Assembly: GCF_900108335.1 (NCBI RefSeq)
Contig: NZ_FNVT01000010.1
Coordinates: forward strand, 345,018 to 409,017
DNA: 64,000 nucleotides
Direction of reading: 5' to 3'
Origin: Nonomuraea solani
GTDB taxonomy: Bacteria > Actinomycetota > Actinomycetes > Streptosporangiales > Streptosporangiaceae
The notes beneath the pieces are model-generated. The model was not told the DNA's origin. It worked only from the letters and a program-made list of their open reading frames with translations, and did not search any database. Positions within the stretch are counted from its first letter, which is position 1, and each line of letters begins with the position of its first letter. A program made the translations under genes and the position numbers. This document shows, one piece after another, positions 25,260 through 33,869 of this stretch.

Positions 25260-25969
25260 CGGTTCCGGTCCAGCAGGCTCTGGTCGCGTAGCGAGTAGCC
25301 GACCCCGCGCAACGTGTGGATCAGCGGCGGTCCCTCGACGTCGATCTTGCGCCGCAGATAGCTGATGTACGACTCGACGATGCGGCTGTCGGAGCCGAAC
25401 CCGTCGTTCCACACGCGGTCGAGGATCTGCGACTTGCTGACCACCCGCTCCGCGTTGATCATCAGGTAGCGCAGCAGGCCGAACTCGGTCGGCGACAGGT
25501 GGATGTGCCGCCCCGCCCGCCGTACGACGTGGGACTCCTCGTCCAGCTCCAGGTCGGCGTACCGGAGCAGCCCGTCGTCGCCCTCCTCCCGGCGCGGCCC
25601 GGTACGCCGCAGGATGGCGCGGATGCGCAGCACCACCTCCTCCAGGCTGAACGGCTTGGTGACGTAGTCGTCGCCGCCCGCCGTCAGCCCGGCGATCCGG
25701 TCGGCCACCGTGTCACGCGCGGTCAGGAACAGCACCGGCGGGCCGTCCCCGTCCGGCCGCAGCCGCTGCGCCACCGCGAACCCGTCCAGATCGGGCAGCA
25801 TCACGTCCAGGAGGATGAGGTCGGGGCGCTCACGGCCCACGGACTTCAGCGCCTGGGTGCCCGAGGCGGCCGTGCGCACCTGGAAGCCGTTCAGCTCCAG
25901 GGCGTCGAGCAGCAGCTCACGGATGTTGGGTTCGTCGTCCACCACGAGCACCACGGGGCCTGTGTCCAT
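25256..25969 (-). CDS. OmpR/PhoB-family response regulator
   Basis: 237 residues from ATG 25969. Receiver domain with acidic pocket D11-D12, phosphoacceptor D55 (LILLDVMLPD) and the conserved Lys in DDYVTKPFSL; then the winged-helix domain (RYADLELDEESHVVRRAGRHIHLSPTEFGLLRYLMINAERVVSKSQILDRVW ... SYISYLRRKID, ending LRGVGYSLR). First gene of the two-gene operon with the kinase. All catalytic residues are present. Confidence 0.96.
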   Translation of the reverse strand: MDTGPVVLVVDDEPNIRELLLDALELNGFQVRTAASGTQALKSVGRERPDLILLDVMLPDLDGFAVAQRLRPDGDGPPVLFLTARDTVADRIAGLTAGGDDYVTKPFSLEEVVLRIRAILRRTGPRREEGDDGLLRYADLELDEESHVVRRAGRHIHLSPTEFGLLRYLMINAERVVSKSQILDRVWNDGFGSDSRIVESYISYLRRKIDVEGPPLIHTLRGVGYSLRDQSLLDRNR

Positions 25970-26061
25970 GATGCCTGTTCTACCGGGTCTACCTGAGAAA
26001 ACGACGTGCGTCCCGGCCGGCGGCCGTGCCACACTGACCCGGACGTGATCAAGGAGGGGCG

Positions 26062-26823
26062 TTGACCGGCGAAGAGGTGCTGACCGGCGGGGGCGTCAAC
26101 CACGTGGTCAGGGCCGGCGACACCGTCCGCCGGCCGGTGGGTCCCTGGACGCCGGCCGTGCACGCGCTGCTGCGGCACCTGGAGGCGGCCGGCTTCACCG
26201 GCGCGCCCCGGTGCCACGGGATCGACGATCAGGGGCGGGAGGTGCTCGGCTTCGTGCCGGGGGAGAGCGCCGGCTACCCGCTGCCGGACTGGGCCGGCTC
26301 CGACGACGTCCTGGTGGCGGTCGCGCGGCTGCTGCGCGAATACCACGACGCCACCGCCGGTTTTCCGGTGCCGCCGGACGCGACCTGGTATTTCCCGCCG
26401 GTCGAGCCCGCCGAGGTGATCTGTCACGGGGACGTGGCGACGTACAACTGCGTGTTCAGGGAAGGGCGGCCGGTGGCGTTCATCGACTTCGACACCGCGC
26501 ACCCGGGGCCGCGGCTCTGGGACATGGCCTATGCCGCCTACCGGTTCGTGCCGCTGAGCGATCCCGCGCACGCGGACGCGCGGCCGGTGGCGGAGCAGGC
26601 GCGGCGGCTGCGGCTGTTCGCCGATGCCTACGGCCTCCGGCCCGCCGCTCGGGCGGCGCTGCCGGAGACCGCGCACGCCCGGCTGGAGCACCTGGTCCGG
26701 CACATGCGCGAGCAGGCCGCCCTGGGTCACCCGGCCTTCGCCGCCCACCTCGCCCGGGGGGACGATCGGCACTACCGCACGGACATGGACCACCTCACCC
26801 GGCACGCCTCCGACCTCACATGA
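26062..26823 (+). CDS. APH-family phosphotransferase
   Basis: 253 residues from TTG 26062 (AAGGAGG upstream). Shows the kinase core of the aminoglycoside/choline kinase family: catalytic loop CHGDVATYNC (H122, D124, N129) and metal-binding FIDFDTAHPGPRLWDMAY (D142). The N-terminal lobe is short; there is a VNHVVRAGDTVRRPVGPWTP start and no clear glycine loop, as in many small members. Substrate could be an aminoglycoside, another sugar or a small alcohol; no resistance claim can be made. Divergent from the response regulator with 92 bases between. Confidence 0.85.
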   Translation: MTGEEVLTGGGVNHVVRAGDTVRRPVGPWTPAVHALLRHLEAAGFTGAPRCHGIDDQGREVLGFVPGESAGYPLPDWAGSDDVLVAVARLLREYHDATAGFPVPPDATWYFPPVEPAEVICHGDVATYNCVFREGRPVAFIDFDTAHPGPRLWDMAYAAYRFVPLSDPAHADARPVAEQARRLRLFADAYGLRPAARAALPETAHARLEHLVRHMREQAALGHPAFAAHLARGDDRHYRTDMDHLTRHASDLT

Positions 26824-26828
26824 CGGGG

Positions 26829-27728
26829 TTACTTGCCGAAGCCCGCGGTCAGGCCGCTGAGGAGCTGGCGGCGGCCGACGACGTACAGGATCAGGATCGG
26901 CAGCGTGGTCAGCACGACGGAGGCCAGGACGGCGGGCACGTTGATGCTGTACTGCCCCTGGAACGACCACAACGCCAGCGGCAGCGTGCGCTTGTCCGGG
27001 CTCTGGGTGAGGATCAGCGGCAGCAGGAACCCGTTCCAGATCTGCAGCGAGTTGTACACCGTCACCGTCACCACGGCCGGCCGCGTCAGGGGGAACGCCA
27101 GCCGCCACAACGTCACCTGCTCGCTGGCCCCGTCGATCCGCATCGAGTCGAACAGTTCCTTCGGCACGTCCCTGATGAAGTTGGCCAGGATCAGCACCGA
27201 CAGGGGGATGGCGAAGGCGATCGACGGCAGGATCAGCGCCATGAGCGTGTCGTACAGGCCGAGCTTGATGATGATCAGATAGATCGGGATCACCGTGGCC
27301 TGCAGCGGGATGGCCAGGCCCATCAGGAACAGCGAGTTCGTCCAGCGCAGGAACCGGGCCCGGCTGCGCACGATCGCGTACGCCGCCATGAAGCTGAACA
27401 GCACCGCGGGCACCACCGCGCCGAGCGTGGCGATGACGCTGTTGATGAAGTAGCGCGGGAAGTCCGACTCGATGACGAGCCGGTAGTTCAGCAGCGTCGG
27501 CTCGCCGGGCGGCGCGAGCGGGTTCTCGGCGTAGTAGTTGCTCTGCGACTTGAAGCTGGTGATGACGATCCAGTAGATCGGCACGATCACGATCACCAGC
27601 CAGAGCACGCTGGTCAGCCCCGCCACCCAGTTGGGGCGCTCGCTCGGCCGGCGGGCCGACCGGCGGTGGCGGGCGTCGGGCGGGGGCGCGGCGGCGCGCT
27701 GAGGGGCCTTGGTGGGGACGGTCGTCAT
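26829..27728 (-). CDS. carbohydrate ABC transporter permease (MalG-like)
   Basis: 299 residues. Cytosolic N terminus rich in Ala/Pro/Arg, six membrane segments, and the MalG coupling (EAA) loop IRDVPKELFDSMRIDGASEQVTLWRLAFPLTRPAV. Last gene of a three-gene sugar importer read from 30004. Starts three bases after the stop of the other permease. No ATPase gene is in the operon; as usual in actinomycetes an MsiK-type ATPase elsewhere probably serves it. Its end is five bases from the end of the phosphotransferase gene on the other strand. Confidence 0.93.
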   Translation of the reverse strand: MTTVPTKAPQRAAAPPPDARHRRSARRPSERPNWVAGLTSVLWLVIVIVPIYWIVITSFKSQSNYYAENPLAPPGEPTLLNYRLVIESDFPRYFINSVIATLGAVVPAVLFSFMAAYAIVRSRARFLRWTNSLFLMGLAIPLQATVIPIYLIIIKLGLYDTLMALILPSIAFAIPLSVLILANFIRDVPKELFDSMRIDGASEQVTLWRLAFPLTRPAVVTVTVYNSLQIWNGFLLPLILTQSPDKRTLPLALWSFQGQYSINVPAVLASVVLTTLPILILYVVGRRQLLSGLTAGFGK

Positions 27729-27731
27729 GCG

Positions 27732-28646
27732 TCAGGCCCCTTCGAGCTGGCTGTGGCTGGCGTCCCGGCCGCCGAGCCGGCGCAGCAGCAGCGCCAGGAC
27801 GAGGCCCACGAGGACGAGGATGACCGCGATCACGCTGGCCGGGCCCATGAGGTTGGCCTGGAAGCCGCGCTTGTACATGTCCAGGGCGAGCACCCGGGTG
27901 GTGTCGCCCGGGCCGCCCGCGGTCAGCACGAAGATCAGGTCGAAGAAGGTCAGCGAGCCGACGACCATGAGCGTCGAGGACGTGATGATCGTGTACTTGA
28001 GCTGCGGCAGCGTGATGCTGAAGAACTTGCGGACGCGGCCCGCGCCGTCGAGCTCCGCGGCCTCGTACATGGAGCGGGGGATCTGCCGTACGCCGCCCTG
28101 GTAGATCAGCGAGTGGAACGGGATGAACTGCCAGGACACCACGAAGATCACGACGCCGAAGGCGAGGACGGGGTCGCCCAGCCAGTCCTGGACGAGCAGC
28201 CGGATCTGCAGCCCGGCGCCGAGCCCGAAGTTCGGGTCGAGCAGCGCCTTGTACGTGATCGCGAGCGCGGCCGAGCTGAGCAGCAGCGGGATGAAGTAGA
28301 ACACCGACAGGACCGCCCGGTAGCGCTGCTGACCGGCCAGGAACACGCCCATCAGGATGCTCGCCGGCGTCTGCACCGCCCAGGACAGCGCCATGACCAG
28401 GAACGTCACCCACAACGCGTGCGGCAGTTGCGGGTCGGCCAGCACGGCGCCCCAGTTCGCGACCCCGGCGAAGCCGATCGTGGGGGAGAGCCCGTCCCAC
28501 GAGGAGAAGCTGAGGAACAGCACCCCGAGCAGCGGGATGACGCCGAAGCCGATGAAGACCACCAGCGCGGGGACGGCCAGCCAGCCGAGGGAACCACCCC
28601 GGCCCGCGCGGGCGGCGGGCCGGGAGGTGGTGGTGACCGCGCTCAC
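27732..28646 (-). CDS. carbohydrate ABC transporter permease (MalF-like)
   Basis: 304 residues from GTG 28646, which overlaps the binding-protein stop (GTGA). Membrane helix LAVPALVVFIGFGVIPLLGVLFLSF and the DGLSPTIGF segment mark the N-terminal region; the coupling loop is YQGGVRQIPRSMYEAAELDGAGRVRKFFSITLPQLKYTI. The last helix is followed by a short Arg-rich tail. Pairs with the MalG-like permease to form the channel. Confidence 0.93.
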   Translation of the reverse strand: MSAVTTTSRPAARAGRGGSLGWLAVPALVVFIGFGVIPLLGVLFLSFSSWDGLSPTIGFAGVANWGAVLADPQLPHALWVTFLVMALSWAVQTPASILMGVFLAGQQRYRAVLSVFYFIPLLLSSAALAITYKALLDPNFGLGAGLQIRLLVQDWLGDPVLAFGVVIFVVSWQFIPFHSLIYQGGVRQIPRSMYEAAELDGAGRVRKFFSITLPQLKYTIITSSTLMVVGSLTFFDLIFVLTAGGPGDTTRVLALDMYKRGFQANLMGPASVIAVILVLVGLVLALLLRRLGGRDASHSQLEGA

Positions 28647-30004
28647 TTGCCGATGACCGCGTTCATGGCCGTGGCGAACTGCTGGGGCGAGATCGACATC
28701 TGGAACAGCTTGGAGATGTTGTCCAGCAGGACCTCGGCGGCGGTCGGGCTGAGCGCCTGGTCCCAGGACTGCGCGAACGACTTGGCGTTGCTGGCGATGC
28801 CGTACACGAAGTTCAGGAACGCCGCGTCTTTGGAGGCGGCGAACTGGCTGTCGGCGCCCTTGACGATCGGCACCGCGCCGGTCTCGACCCACTCCTTGAC
28901 GGCCTGGTCGCCCATCAGCTCGGTCGAGAAGAACTTCTTGGCGATCTCCTTCTGCTCGGGGGTCGCCTTGGAGGAGATCGACATGTACTGGCCGGGGTTG
29001 CCGACGGTGTTGCCGGGGTCGCCCTTGCCGCCGTCGATCGGCGGGAAGTTCATGTAGCCGAGGTTGCCGCCGGAGACGAAGTCGCCGCCGTCGGTGGACA
29101 TGCTGCCGTAGGTCCAGCCGCCGTGCAGCATCATCGCGGCCTTGCCCGTGTACAGCAGCGCCTGGTCGGCGTTGGAGTCGGCGGTGATCGAGGAGAAGCC
29201 CTTGATGAACCCGTTGGCCTTGATCAGCTCCTGCATCTTGCCCAGGGCGTCGATGGCGACCGGGTTGCTCCAGGCGTCCTTCTCACCGTCGAACACGGCC
29301 TGGAACACCTCGGGCCCGCCGAGGCGGTCGAAGAGGAACTCCAGCCACATCATGTTCGTCCAGCGCGACTGCCCGCCGAGCGAGAACGGCGCGATGTTCT
29401 TCGCGTTGAACTTGGGCACCAGGTCCATGATGTCGCCCCACGTCTGGGGCGGCTCCGCGCCGATCTTGTCGAAGGCCCGCTTGTCGTAGTAGAGGACGAT
29501 CGGCTGCATCGTCTCGCACGGCATCGCGTAGATCTTGCCGTCGATGGTGGCGGCGCCGAAGGAGGAGGGGAACAGCCTGTCCTTGAGGGCGGCGTTCTGG
29601 TCGAACCAGGAGGTCAGGTCGTCGACCTGACCGGCCTGCACGTAGCTGCGCAGCGTGCCGCCGCCCCAGCCCCAGATGAGGGTCGGCGCCTGGCCGGCCC
29701 CGATCGCCGTCTTGATCTTCGTCTTGTACGCGTCGTTCTGGAAGGTGGTCCCCGTGATCTTGCCGTTGGGGTTGGCCTTGTTGAACCGCTCGACGGTCCT
29801 GGTACGCACGCCCTCCTGCGGCTGCGTCGACAGGTACCAGTAGGTGGCGCCGCCGCCACCACCGCCGCCACCCGTGGCGCCGGTGCCGCCACCCGCCCCG
29901 GTCTGGGTGGGCCCCGTGCCGCCGCAGGCGGCGAGCGCGGCTCCGAGGGGAACGCCCATGGAGAGGCTGAGGAAGGTGCGGCGAGAGGTTTTCCTGGACT
30001 CCAC
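28643..30004 (-). CDS. carbohydrate ABC transporter substrate-binding lipoprotein, Tat-type signal
   Basis: 453 residues from GTG 30004. The N terminus ESRKTSRRTFLSLSMGVPLGAALAAC combines a twin-arginine motif (SRRTFLS) with a lipobox, so it is probably a Tat-exported lipoprotein. A Gly/Thr-rich tether with a run of eight glycines follows, then a family-1 sugar-binding fold (YWYLSTQPQEGVRTRTVERFNKANP; GKIYAMPCETMQPIVLYYDKRAFDKIG; GNTVGNPGQYMSIS). It faces a GH3 glycosidase gene, so the ligand is likely an oligosaccharide or glycoside cleaved by that enzyme. Confidence 0.93.
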   Translation of the reverse strand: MESRKTSRRTFLSLSMGVPLGAALAACGGTGPTQTGAGGGTGATGGGGGGGGATYWYLSTQPQEGVRTRTVERFNKANPNGKITGTTFQNDAYKTKIKTAIGAGQAPTLIWGWGGGTLRSYVQAGQVDDLTSWFDQNAALKDRLFPSSFGAATIDGKIYAMPCETMQPIVLYYDKRAFDKIGAEPPQTWGDIMDLVPKFNAKNIAPFSLGGQSRWTNMMWLEFLFDRLGGPEVFQAVFDGEKDAWSNPVAIDALGKMQELIKANGFIKGFSSITADSNADQALLYTGKAAMMLHGGWTYGSMSTDGGDFVSGGNLGYMNFPPIDGGKGDPGNTVGNPGQYMSISSKATPEQKEIAKKFFSTELMGDQAVKEWVETGAVPIVKGADSQFAASKDAAFLNFVYGIASNAKSFAQSWDQALSPTAAEVLLDNISKLFQMSISPQQFATAMNAVIGK

Positions 30005-30366
30005 GCTGATCTCCGTACTCGAGTGCCGCGGGCTGGGGGCGCGGCTCGTTGATCACTGGATGCGGTGGCACGACGGCCGTGGCACGGTGCTCACCCATGC
30101 CACTCGTCCACTCCTCCTAATGTCAGCTCGTCGAAACATTTTCGACATGACCGGAGGCTCGCCAATCTAGATTTAGGCAATACACGTGTCAAGACCTGGT
30201 CGGCGCGGAAGCCTCTGGATTTCCTGGAGCCCCCGTGTAAAGTACTTTCGCGCGCTTCTAGCTGCTGATCTGTCAAAGAGAAGGTGCTGCGCAGAGGTTG
30301 TCCATGGGTGTCGAAATATTTCGAAAGAGTTACGACATAACCGCACCTCTTTAAGGAGAGCAGTAG
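30005..30366. promoter_or_regulatory. divergent promoter region of the glycoside locus with two palindromic operators
   Basis: No gene fits in this 362-base gap. It is less GC-rich than its surroundings and contains two related palindromes. Site 1 is GTCGAAA-CAT-TTTCGAC at 30130-30146, on the importer side (126 bases from its start codon). Site 2 is TCGAAATATTTCGA at 30311-30324, 43 bases before the GH3 start. Both share the CGAAA/TTTCG core expected for LacI-family operators, and a LacI gene follows the GH3 gene. The GH3 gene has AAGGAGAG eight bases before its ATG. Confidence 0.75.
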
Positions 30367-32784
30367 ATGACGGCTCTAGATCGGACCCCGACGGACAGCG
30401 CCCTGAGCCCGTGGCGGAACCCGGCCCTGCCCGAGGCCGACCGAGTCGAAGCCCTCCTTGCCGAGATGACCCTGGAAGAGAAGGTCGGCCAGCTCGGCAG
30501 CCGGTGGATCGGCAACGACATGCAGGCGGCCGAGCCGGAGCCCGGGGCCGAGCCGCTGAACGTGGCGCCGATGCAGGACGTGTTCGCGGCGTCCGGGACG
30601 GTCCCGCTGGAGGAGGCGGCCCGGCACGGGCTCGGCCACCTGACGCGCGTGCACGGCAGCGCCCCCGTGACCCCGTCGGAGGGCGCGGCGGAGGTCGTCC
30701 GGCTGCAGCGGGCCGTGGTCGAGCGGTCCCGGCTCGGCATCCCCGCGATCGTCCACGAGGAGTGCCTGACCGGTTTCACCACCTATGGCGCGACCGTCTA
30801 CCCGGCGGCCATCGCGTGGGCGGCCACGTTCGACCCCGGGCTGGTGGAGCGGATGGCCGCGGCCATCGGGGCGGACATGCGGGCCGTGGGCGTGCACCAG
30901 GGCTTGTCTCCGGTGCTCGACGTGGTGCGCGACTACCGGTGGGGGCGGGTCGAGGAGACGATGGGCGAGGACCCGTACCTCGTCGCGATGGTCGGCTCCG
31001 CCTACGTGCGCGGGCTGGAGAGCGCCGGGATCATCGCCACGCTCAAGCACTTCGCCGGCTACTCCGCCTCGCGGGCCGCCCGCAACCACGGCCCCGTGCC
31101 GATGGGCCGCCGCGAGCTGATGGACATGATCCTGCCGCCGTTCGAGACGGCCATCGCGGCGGGCGGCGCCCGGTCGGTCATGAACTCCTACTCCGACGTG
31201 GACGGCGTCCCGGCCGCGGCCGACCCGTGGCTGCTGACCGAGGTGCTGCGCGAGGAGTGGGGCTTCACCGGGACCGTCGTCTCCGACTACTGGTCCGTCC
31301 CGTTCCTGGCGACGATGCACCAGGTCGCCGCCGACACCGCCGAGGCGGGCGTGCGGGCGCTCACCGCCGGGGTCGACATCGAGCTGCCCGACACCCTCGG
31401 GTTCGGGCAGCACCTGGCCGAACGGGTGCGGCGCGGCGAGCTGCCGGAGAGCCTCATCGACCGGGCGGTACGCCGCCTGCTCACCCAGAAGGTACGGCTC
31501 GGCCTGCTCGATCCCGGCTGGACCCCGGAGGGCTCGGTCGCCGGGGCCGGCGGCGTGGACCTCGACTCGCCCGCCAACCGTTCCCTGGCGCGCGAGCTGG
31601 CCGAGCGGTCCATCGTTCTGCTCGACGCGGGCGGCGTGTTGCCGCTGCTCGCCGAGGGGCGTGCCGGGCCGCGCCGGGTCGCCGTCGTCGGGCCCGCCGC
31701 GCACGACCCCCGTACGTTCATGGGCTGCTACGCCTTCCCCAACCACGTCCTGCCCCGCCATCCCGGCCTCGGGCTCGGCGTCGAGGCGCCCACCGTCCTC
31801 GACGCGCTCCGCGCCGAGCTGCCCGAGGCCGAGCTGCGCTACGAGCGCGGCTGCGACGTGCGCGGCGATGACCGCTCCGGCTTCCCCGCCGCCCTGGCCG
31901 CCGCCCGCGAGGCCGACGTGTGCGTGGCCGTGGTGGGCGACCTGGCCGGCCTGTTCGGGCAGGGCACATCCGGCGAGGGCTGCGACGCCGAGGACCTGCG
32001 GCTGCCCGGCGCGCAGGCCGACCTGCTGGCCGAACTGGCCGCCACCGGGACGCCGGTCGTCGTGGTGGTCGTCTCCGGCCGCCCCTACGCGCTGGGCGAC
32101 GTGCGCGCCGCCGCTCTCGTCCAGGCGTTCATGCCCGGCGAGGAGGGCGGCGCCGCGATCGCCGGCGTGCTGTCCGGCCGGGTCCAGCCCGGCGGCAGGC
32201 TGCCGGTGCAGATCCCCCGGGGGGCGGGCGGGCAGCCGGGCACGTACCTGCAGCCGCCGCTCGGCGCCGACAGTCACGGCATCAGCAACCTGGATCCGAC
32301 GCCGCTGTTCCCGTTCGGGTACGGCGCCTCCTACACCTCCTTCGAGCTCTCCGGCTTCCAGATCAGCGACCCCGAGGTGCCCACCGACGGCGAGTTCACC
32401 GTCTCCGTCACCGTCCGCAACACCGGCGGCCGGGCCGGCGACGAGGTCGTCCAGCTCTACCTGCACGACCTCGTCGCCCAGGTCACCCGCCCGGTACGGC
32501 AGCTCGTCGGCTTCGCCCGGGTCCCTCTCGAACCCGGAGAGAGCAAGGACGTGCGCTTCCTGGTGCACACCGACAGGACCGCCTTCACCGGCCGCGACCT
32601 GCGCCGGATCGTCGAGCCCGGCGACGTCGAGGTGCTCGTGGGCACGTCCGCGGCCGACCTGCCCTGCCGCGGCGTCGTACGATTGACCGGCCCGTCGCGG
32701 CACGCCGGTCACGACCGGCGGCTCGTCACACCCGTGCACGTCGCCGCCGCGCGGCAAGGGGGTGCAGATGCCGGCCAGCCCTAG
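30367..32784 (+). CDS. GH3 glycoside hydrolase (beta-xylosidase/beta-glucosidase type)
   Basis: 805 residues, no signal peptide, so cytosolic. Domain order is GH3 N-terminal barrel (MTLEEKVGQL ... LGIPAIVHEECLTGF ... GLSPVLDVVRDYRWGRVEETMGEDPYLVA ... IIATLKHFAGYSASRAARNHGP), with the nucleophile Asp in VVSDYW at about residue 307. The C-terminal alpha/beta sandwich (AVVGPAAHDPRTFMGCYAF; GQGTSGEGCDAEDL) and an Fn3-like domain (VSVTVRNTGGRAGDEVVQLYL) follow. Sequence style matches actinomycete BxlB-like enzymes. It would hydrolyse beta-linked sugars brought in by the neighbouring importer. Its end overlaps the LacI gene by 17 bases. Confidence 0.93.
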   Translation: MTALDRTPTDSALSPWRNPALPEADRVEALLAEMTLEEKVGQLGSRWIGNDMQAAEPEPGAEPLNVAPMQDVFAASGTVPLEEAARHGLGHLTRVHGSAPVTPSEGAAEVVRLQRAVVERSRLGIPAIVHEECLTGFTTYGATVYPAAIAWAATFDPGLVERMAAAIGADMRAVGVHQGLSPVLDVVRDYRWGRVEETMGEDPYLVAMVGSAYVRGLESAGIIATLKHFAGYSASRAARNHGPVPMGRRELMDMILPPFETAIAAGGARSVMNSYSDVDGVPAAADPWLLTEVLREEWGFTGTVVSDYWSVPFLATMHQVAADTAEAGVRALTAGVDIELPDTLGFGQHLAERVRRGELPESLIDRAVRRLLTQKVRLGLLDPGWTPEGSVAGAGGVDLDSPANRSLARELAERSIVLLDAGGVLPLLAEGRAGPRRVAVVGPAAHDPRTFMGCYAFPNHVLPRHPGLGLGVEAPTVLDALRAELPEAELRYERGCDVRGDDRSGFPAALAAAREADVCVAVVGDLAGLFGQGTSGEGCDAEDLRLPGAQADLLAELAATGTPVVVVVVSGRPYALGDVRAAALVQAFMPGEEGGAAIAGVLSGRVQPGGRLPVQIPRGAGGQPGTYLQPPLGADSHGISNLDPTPLFPFGYGASYTSFELSGFQISDPEVPTDGEFTVSVTVRNTGGRAGDEVVQLYLHDLVAQVTRPVRQLVGFARVPLEPGESKDVRFLVHTDRTAFTGRDLRRIVEPGDVEVLVGTSAADLPCRGVVRLTGPSRHAGHDRRLVTPVHVAAARQGGADAGQP

Positions 32785-33793
32785 GCGCGCCACTCTGGCC
32801 ACGGTCGCGGCCTCGGCGGGGGTGTCGGTCGCGACCGTCTCCAAGGTGCTCAACGGCCGCAGCGACGTCTCGCCGGCCACCCGCTCGCTGGTGCAGTCGC
32901 TGCTGCGGCAGCACGAGTACGTCGCCCCCACGCCGCGCCGCGAGCCCGCCGGGCTGGCCACCGTCGAGGTGCAGTTCGACTCCTACCTGAACGCCTACTC
33001 CACGGAGATCATCCAGGGCGCGGTGGCGGCCGGGGCCGAGGCCGGGGTGGGGATCGTGGTCAGCATGCGGAGGGGCGCCGACCGTACCACGGCGTGGGCC
33101 CGCGAGCTGGTCGCCTCCGGGCGGCGCGCGCTGATCGCCGTCACCAGCGAGCTCACCTCCGGGCAGCCGGCCGCGCTGTCCAGGGCGGGCCTGCCGCTGG
33201 TCCTCATCGACCCGCTCAACCTGCCGCGCACTCGCGTCACCAGCATCGGCTCCACCAACTTCGCCGGCGGCCTGGCCGCCACCCACCACCTGCTCGCCCT
33301 CGGGCACCGGCGCGTCGCCTACGTCGGCGGGCCGGCGACCGCGGCCTGCAACCAGGCCCGGCTGCACGGCTACCGCGCCGCCATGGAGGCCGACGGGGCG
33401 GCGGTGCTGCCGGGCTACGTACGCTCCGGGCACTTCCGCTATCGCGACGGGGTCGTGGGGGGCGCGGCCGTGCTCGACCTGCCGCGGGCGCCGACGGCCA
33501 TCTTCGCGGGCAGTGACGAGATGGCGATCGGGATCATGGAGGCGGCGCGGGCGCGCGGGCTGCGCATTCCCGAGGACCTCAGCATCGTGGGCTTCGACGA
33601 CACCCAGATCGCCCAGGTCACCTCGCCGCCGCTGACGACGGTCCGGCAGCCGTTGCGGGAGATGGGCGGGGTCGCGCTGCGCACGGCGCTGCGGCTGGCG
33701 GCCGGGGAGAAGATCGACTCCCATCACGTCGAACTCGCCACGGAACTGGTGGTACGCGGCTCAACCGCCCCCGTCCCGGCCACCCGAGCCTGA
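32768..33793 (+). CDS. LacI-family transcriptional regulator
   Basis: 341 residues from ATG 32768, six bases after AAGGGGG; a GTG at 32762 is too close to that site. LacI helix-turn-helix and hinge: ATLATVAASAGVSVATVSKVLNGRSDVSPATRSLVQSLLRQHEYV. The ligand-binding domain has SIGSTNFAGGLAATHHLLALGHRRVAYVGG and IFAGSDEMAIGIMEAARARGLRIPEDLSIVGFDD. Because it overlaps GH3 it is co-expressed with it and probably autoregulated through the two CGAAA/TTTCG palindromes upstream. The inducer is likely the sugar product. Confidence 0.93.
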   Translation: MPASPRRATLATVAASAGVSVATVSKVLNGRSDVSPATRSLVQSLLRQHEYVAPTPRREPAGLATVEVQFDSYLNAYSTEIIQGAVAAGAEAGVGIVVSMRRGADRTTAWARELVASGRRALIAVTSELTSGQPAALSRAGLPLVLIDPLNLPRTRVTSIGSTNFAGGLAATHHLLALGHRRVAYVGGPATAACNQARLHGYRAAMEADGAAVLPGYVRSGHFRYRDGVVGGAAVLDLPRAPTAIFAGSDEMAIGIMEAARARGLRIPEDLSIVGFDDTQIAQVTSPPLTTVRQPLREMGGVALRTALRLAAGEKIDSHHVELATELVVRGSTAPVPATRA

Positions 33794-33859
33794 CCGCCGT
33801 CGTCCCGGCCACCCGAGCCTGACCGCCGTCGTTTCGGTCACCCGAGCCCGACCCCCCGC
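33773..33859. repeat. three tandem 29-base repeats over the LacI stop codon
   Basis: A 29-base unit starting GTCCCGGCCACCCGAGCCTG occurs at 33773, 33802 and 33831; the first two are identical, the third has several changes (GTTTCGGTCACCCGAGCCCG). The LacI stop codon is inside the first copy. The period is not a multiple of three, so extra copies stay outside the reading frame. Each unit also carries a TGA. Confidence 0.85.
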
Positions 33860-33869
33860 GCCTGACCGC

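Noticed and set aside
26211..29057. Plus-strand open frame of 948 codons
   Set aside because: It runs antisense through three well-supported sugar-transport genes and has a Gln/His/Arg composition typical of a reverse-strand shadow.
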